Positions 59,845 through 64,000 of a stretch of 64,000 nucleotides of DNA are shown here, piece after piece. The stretch's first letter is position 1. Each line of letters begins with the position of its first letter. The notes beneath the pieces are model-generated. The model was not told the origin of the DNA and searched no databases. It was given only the letters and a program-made list of their open reading frames with translations. The translations under genes were made by a program, and so were the position numbers. Source of the DNA: Eutrophovita sp913057845 (GTDB taxonomy: Bacteria; Pseudomonadota; Gammaproteobacteria; Burkholderiales; Eutrophovitaceae); assembly GCA_963925895.1 (NCBI GenBank), contig CAWUVH010000004.1:1-64000 (forward strand). Direction: 5' to 3'.

Positions 59845-60645
59845 TCACTTGGTAACGAGTTTCTTGGTTATACGTGCGATTATATTCCTAGAAGGAGTGA
59901 TTTGGGTTAAAAATGCCAGGGCATTGTTTTTAAAACCATAGATAGAAGAAAGCTTCCCTCTTAACATCTTTTCTACCGCATCTTGCGCGACAACTTTCGG
60001 TGAAACCCGCATTTTTTTTGCATAAAAATTATTGTTCTCATTTATATCGGCACGATCAAAAAATTGTGTGTCTGTAAGCCCAGGCGAATAACAAGATACT
60101 GAAATCCCATAATCTTCCAGCTCCATTGCGATCGCGTCGGAGAAATTCAAAACGTAGCTCTTGGATGCAGCATATGCCGCTAGATAGGGTACTGGTTGAT
60201 ATCCTCCAAGGGACGCTATGTTGAGTATATTGCCAGACCTTCTTTCTTTCATTTGAGGCGTAAAATATTTGCAGAGAGCTGTCAATGAAAAAATATTTAA
60301 CAAAATCATTTTCAGTAAAGCTTCTTCAGAATACTCGTCGATCGCACCAGATATGCCGACGCCCGCATTGTTTACGAGAATATCAACAGATATATTCCTA
60401 TCACTCGCAAAATCAAAAATCATCTTAGGCGATTCACTATGAGACAGGTCTGCTTGCAGAACCGTCACTGTCTGATCGCGGGCAATTGATTTAAATTTTT
60501 CCCGAACCTCCTCTAGCTTTCCTAGGGAGCGCGCAACGAGCAGTAAGTCATACCCTTTTACCAGAAGTATCTCCGCGATCTCACGACCTATACCCCCAGA
60601 CGCACCAGTAATGAGAGCTACTTTTCTATTTTTTTTATCAAGCAT
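59845..60645 (-). CDS. Short-chain dehydrogenase/reductase
   Basis: A 266-residue classical SDR: ALITGASGGIGREIAEILL (NAD(P) loop), DILVNNAGVG, catalytic Ser in LNIASLGG and Tyr/Lys in YAASKSYVLNFS. Substrate unknown. It lies 28 bp downstream of egtB on the same strand. Confidence 0.9.
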   Translation of the reverse strand: MLDKKNRKVALITGASGGIGREIAEILLVKGYDLLLVARSLGKLEEVREKFKSIARDQTVTVLQADLSHSESPKMIFDFASDRNISVDILVNNAGVGISGAIDEYSEEALLKMILLNIFSLTALCKYFTPQMKERRSGNILNIASLGGYQPVPYLAAYAASKSYVLNFSDAIAMELEDYGISVSCYSPGLTDTQFFDRADINENNNFYAKKMRVSPKVVAQDAVEKMLRGKLSSIYGFKNNALAFLTQITPSRNIIARITKKLVTK

Positions 60646-60673
60646 CCTATTACTCCTAATTTAATAGCTCGAA

Positions 60674-61912
60674 TCAAATACCATCTTTAGCAAGCCTTAA
60701 GCCCGTCAGTTGCCAACGTGCATTGGTTGCGAAAAAATTGCGATAAGTAGTTCTGGAGTGTCCGATAGGTGTGTATGCAGAGCTTCCTCTGAGAACCATC
60801 TGATTGACCATAAATTTACCATTATATTCACCAGCAGCACCTCCCCACGGCTCATAACTTGGATAAGGGTGGTAGTTACTACTGGTCCATTGCCACACTT
60901 TTCCAAAGATATCATTACTGCCCTGAGAGCTCGATTGAGCAAAAGCCTCCCATTCAAATTCAGTTGGTAAGCGGGCTCCAGCAAACCCAGTAAGATTTTG
61001 GCTAGCCCAGCGGGCAAATGCATCCGCTTCAAAATAGCTGATATTCGATACTGGCGCATGCATGTCAAGTGGTGACTTGCCATGAAGAGAAAAGCGGTGC
61101 TGGTGATTTTGATCATTCTTACTCCAATACAGCGGAGTAGAAATCTCTCCTGCCTGAAGCCATGACCAGCCTTCGTCTAACCACCATTGGAAACTTTGGT
61201 AACCATCATCTTCCATGAATTGAAGCCACTCTGCATTACTAACGAGTCGATTGCCTATCGAATGAATCTGATTGAGGGCAGAATGTTTGGGCACTTCATT
61301 ATCAAAATGAAATCCATCACCTTCATATCCAATGTCTACTAAGCCACTGACACCTTTAAGCCATTGAAATGACTCATTGGTTGAGGATCCATGGGTGCTT
61401 TGAGAAACGTAGGCAGGAAACAGTGAGTTGTTAGAAAAAAGATGATGAATGTCAGCGAGTAGCAACTCTTGGTGCTGCTGCTCATGGTTTATTCCGAGTT
61501 GAACTAACCAAAGTAATTTTGCGGAACATTTTTCTTTTAAAAGTTCGGTAACCCGATCTTCGATATTTTTACGCCATGCAAGCACCTCTTCTAAAGAAGG
61601 CCGAGTTAATAGACCTCGTTTGCTGCGGGGATGTTTATCCCCGATACCGTTGTAATAGCTATTAAATAAAACAGCAAACTCTGGATTCCAGAAAGCGAAT
61701 TTATCCTCAAAAGGTTTGAGAAGCATTAGCTCATAAAACCAAGTGACATGTGCCAAATGCCATTTAGCCGGACTGGCATCCTCCATAGACTGAGCTTGAC
61801 AGTCTTCTGGGCTCAGACTCGAGATGAGATCTGTCGAGTATTTCCTTGAGCGATGAAATTGTTCCAATAATTCATCTGCTGCAAGTGGTTGATACAGGGC
61901 GTCATTAAGCAT
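60674..61912 (-). CDS. egtB: Ergothioneine biosynthesis sulfoxide synthase EgtB
   Basis: EgtB is an iron enzyme joining hercynine with Cys or gamma-Glu-Cys. The 412 residues match. An N-terminal DinB-like domain has AKWHLAHVTWFYE and HEQQHQELLLADIHH for the three-His iron site; a C-terminal FGE-sulfatase-type domain has RLPTEFEWEAFA and GKVWQWTSSNY. The first ATG overlaps the TAA of a decayed egtD end (61905-61985), so it was once part of an egtD-egtB operon. Confidence 0.93.
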   Translation of the reverse strand: MLNDALYQPLAADELLEQFHRSRKYSTDLISSLSPEDCQAQSMEDASPAKWHLAHVTWFYELMLLKPFEDKFAFWNPEFAVLFNSYYNGIGDKHPRSKRGLLTRPSLEEVLAWRKNIEDRVTELLKEKCSAKLLWLVQLGINHEQQHQELLLADIHHLFSNNSLFPAYVSQSTHGSSTNESFQWLKGVSGLVDIGYEGDGFHFDNEVPKHSALNQIHSIGNRLVSNAEWLQFMEDDGYQSFQWWLDEGWSWLQAGEISTPLYWSKNDQNHQHRFSLHGKSPLDMHAPVSNISYFEADAFARWASQNLTGFAGARLPTEFEWEAFAQSSSQGSNDIFGKVWQWTSSNYHPYPSYEPWGGAAGEYNGKFMVNQMVLRGSSAYTPIGHSRTTYRNFFATNARWQLTGLRLAKDGI

Positions 61913-61985
61913 AAATCACCGCAAAATAGTCTTTTGGATCAGTCCAAATTTAAGTCTTTTCAAAACCTACATTCTTCAATTGTTG
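61905..61985 (-). pseudogene. Decayed egtD 3' end overlapping egtB start
   Basis: Reading the minus strand from 61980 gives LKNVGFEKT, a stop, then IWTDPKDYFAVIYA and a TAA at 61905-61907. The intact EgtD at 5144 ends LKNAGFVRTQIWTDPKNYFAVIYAE, so this is an EgtD C-terminus with an in-frame stop. The ATGCTTAA overlap with egtB is the usual sign of translational coupling. The rest of the gene upstream is lost. Confidence 0.85.
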
Positions 61986-62304
61986 GCTTTGAAGTCGTCA
62001 GTTTTTACGCAACTTAAAGATTAAGATATGCTTTATGTTAAAACCTTTAAAAGAGATATATTAAGAGCAGCTTAGAATGATGAAGTTTTAGCCAATCCAA
62101 GTCAAATTTTCTGTCCGAAAAGAAATGCTTTTTCAGATTAAGGGAAAGCTAGCACCCAGATGAATTTAGGGACGATGTCCTTAGGGATTAACTGAGTAGT
62201 GGTTGGTCTTTAGTTATACCTGGTATTTGCAATTAAAATATTTCATTCATTTGATAAGGACTTTTAATTGTTAACGAAATTTTTAGATTAAACACTTTGC
62301 TTAG
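61986..62304. other. Intergenic before MFS gene
   Basis: AT-rich; no gene, repeat or RNA was recognised. No further egtD sequence was found here. Confidence 0.4.
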
Positions 62305-63477
62305 ATGCCTTCTTTCGTGAGAAATAGATGGTTCATTCTTCTATTGCTATTCGCGTCCCGTCTTGGGATGGGATTTCAATTTCAAAGTGTGGGTTCGGTA
62401 AGTGCTCAGTTATCAAAAGAGATAGGTTTCTCAAATACTGAAATAGGTGCGCTTATCGGTATTTTTATGTTGCCCGGGGTTTTTCTCGCCTTTCCTAGTG
62501 GTTTGTTGGGTCGCTGGGTGAGTGACAAAATTATCGTTGCAGCTGGTTTGTTATGCCTATCCATTGGGGGCGCCGTAGTTTTTCTATCCGAAGACTTTTT
62601 GTCTATGAGTATTGGGCGTTTTATTTGCGGAGTAGGCTTCGTTTTATCAACAGTGTATTTCACTAAGATGGTTGTCGACTGGTTCCAAGGTCGTGAGCTG
62701 GCCACTGCTCTAGGTATTTTAATAGTTAGCTGGCCCGGAGGTATCGCATTAAGCCAGATTATTCATCCTTACATTGCTATTAATCTCGGTTGGCAGTGGG
62801 CAATTTCTAGTGCAAGTATTTTCTGTTTGGCTGGAGCATTCGTCATTTCTATATGTTACCGAATGCCTAGCAAAGGGGCGCCTAGCAATAATAATCAAGC
62901 TCAAGCCAAGCATCTTACAAGCCAGGAATGGTTAAAAACTAGCGTAGCGGCATGGTCATGGTCATTTTACAATGCCGGTTATTTGGTTTTTTTGAGCTTT
63001 TCAGCGCGTGCGCTACAAGAATCTGGCATTTCCAGTTCTCAAGCCGCAAATACTGTGGGTGTGGCAAGTTTTTTGGTAATGATTTCAATTCTAAGCGGTG
63101 GTGTCGTTGCTGATAAATTCAACATTTCTCGATTCGTCATTCTATTCAGCAGCGCTGTCGCCACACTAAGTCTTTTGACACTTTCTTTTGGATATTTTCC
63201 AATAATGCTATGTTTTTTATTTGGAGCCATAGGCATGTCTTCTGGCGGGATAATAATAGCGTTGTCAGGCCAGGCTATGGCGCCTGAAAGACGCGCGTAC
63301 GGCATGGGCGTTTACCAAACCTGGTTTTTTCTTTTATCTGCTCCAGCCCCCCTAATTGGTGGTTGGTTATATGACCTGACCGACAGAGCTGCTACAGCGC
63401 TAATTTTTGGAGCATCACTTTTTGCTCTGTCTGGTGCATTTTATTTCATGTTCTTGAAAATAAACTCAAAGAATTAA
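62305..63477 (+). CDS. MFS transporter
   Basis: A 390-residue MFS protein with about 12 membrane segments and the loop GLLGRWVSDK near 67. The substrate is unknown; proximity to egtB allows a role in small-molecule export or uptake, but it has a different strand. Plain RBS not obvious. Confidence 0.85.
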   Translation: MPSFVRNRWFILLLLFASRLGMGFQFQSVGSVSAQLSKEIGFSNTEIGALIGIFMLPGVFLAFPSGLLGRWVSDKIIVAAGLLCLSIGGAVVFLSEDFLSMSIGRFICGVGFVLSTVYFTKMVVDWFQGRELATALGILIVSWPGGIALSQIIHPYIAINLGWQWAISSASIFCLAGAFVISICYRMPSKGAPSNNNQAQAKHLTSQEWLKTSVAAWSWSFYNAGYLVFLSFSARALQESGISSSQAANTVGVASFLVMISILSGGVVADKFNISRFVILFSSAVATLSLLTLSFGYFPIMLCFLFGAIGMSSGGIIIALSGQAMAPERRAYGMGVYQTWFFLLSAPAPLIGGWLYDLTDRAATALIFGASLFALSGAFYFMFLKINSKN

Positions 63478-63612
63478 AAATAGTTGCCGCTTAACGCAAG
63501 TCAGATTCTGTCTTCCTGCTAAAATCTTGTGTTTATAACCTTCAATAGTGGAAGTTGAAGCCATTGCGATAATTGATAGCGGCAATCAAATTCAAATAGG
63601 AGCGTTTTTAGT

Positions 63613-64000
63613 ATGTCAAAACATAGTGCATTAGCAAAATTTGGTCGGTCGGGTAACCCCGCGTTGAACGCTACAACCTTTACTGGTGTTGTGCCCAAAT
63701 CCGGCGAAGAAGCCAGAGGCATGGCCACAATGTCTTTGGGGGGTACGGTTAATAAAACTGGCATTCTACTGTTGTTGGTGGTGCTGTCAGCATCTTGGAC
63801 GTGGAACCTGTTTTTCCAAAGTAATAATCCTGCGACAGTGATGCCATTGATGATAACTGGCGGTATTGGCGGCTTCATCTTTGCCTTGATAACCATGTTT
63901 AAAAAGCACTGGTCTGGTATAACGGCGCCGGTCTATGCGGTTTTACAAGGTTTATTTTTGGGTGGGATTTCAGCAATTTATGAAGCACAGTTTGACGGTA
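63613..64000 (+). CDS. Bax inhibitor-1/YccA family protein (5' part)
   Basis: The first ~129 residues of a BI-1/YccA-family membrane protein; the gene runs off the window. SLGGTVNKTGILLLLVV precedes the first of several membrane segments, and GLFLGGISAIYE is typical for the family. TAGGAG lies 13 bp before the ATG. Confidence 0.85.
   Translation, partial: MSKHSALAKFGRSGNPALNATTFTGVVPKSGEEARGMATMSLGGTVNKTGILLLLVVLSASWTWNLFFQSNNPATVMPLMITGGIGGFIFALITMFKKHWSGITAPVYAVLQGLFLGGISAIYEAQFDG

Overview
This window reads as chromosomal DNA of a free-living, probably marine, gammaproteobacterium. The evidence is the preserved gammaproteobacterial order tRNA-fMet(metY)-rimP-nusA-infB-rbfA-truB-rpsO-pnp, the dnaX-ybaB-recR and smpB/ratA-rnfH blocks, a bacterial SRP RNA, and accessory genes for ergothioneine and sulfur metabolism. 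The species cannot be named from sequence reading alone.

Layout. (1) 1-11.3 kb is accessory DNA stacked against the 3' end of a tRNA-Ser(GGA) gene at 11162-11251. A 90-bp copy of the tRNA 3' end plus downstream DNA recurs at 2736-2826, and a degraded third copy lies near 6147-6200, so this looks like a composite genomic island. Its cargo is a three-gene unknown cassette (membrane protein, TerB-like protein, coiled-coil protein), a methyltransferase, a PhyH-type oxygenase, an EgtD-type histidine methyltransferase, an MFS transporter, a small exported protein, a fasciclin protein and an HNH-HIT gene broken by one amber codon. Four copies of a ~65-bp module are scattered here. Two of them extend into a ~340-bp repeat that conserves four nested helices, which makes it a candidate structured RNA or mobile unit.

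(2) 11.3-52.4 kb is mostly core genome: acs, fumarase, ffs, dnaX (with an E. coli-like -1 frameshift signal), ybaB, recR, rluB, prmB, dapD-dapC, ydcF-like, the alaC-hom-thrC amino-acid operon, nadC, clpB, scpAB, the metY-to-pnp translation/RNA operon, a TPP enzyme, a gamma-glutamyltransferase, an M50 protease, trpS, smpB, ratA-rnfH, guaB and guaA.

(3) 52.4-62 kb is a second accessory region just after guaA. A BigR-like ArsR regulator is divergent from a sulfur operon (two YeeE/YedE proteins, a persulfide-dioxygenase-like MBL protein, a SulP transporter). It is followed by two exported or transport genes, a uppP remnant, an SDR and egtB. A partial, decayed second egtB 3' end lies on the far side of the sulfur genes, and a decayed egtD 3' end overlaps the start of intact egtB. 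The locus was therefore once egtD-egtB and has been rearranged; the only intact egtD in the window is the island copy at 5.1-6.1 kb. The window ends in an MFS gene and the start of a Bax-inhibitor-1/YccA gene.

The strongest candidates for something undescribed are the structured ~340-bp repeat with its ~65-bp module, the three-gene cassette beside it, and the split ergothioneine-type pathway.
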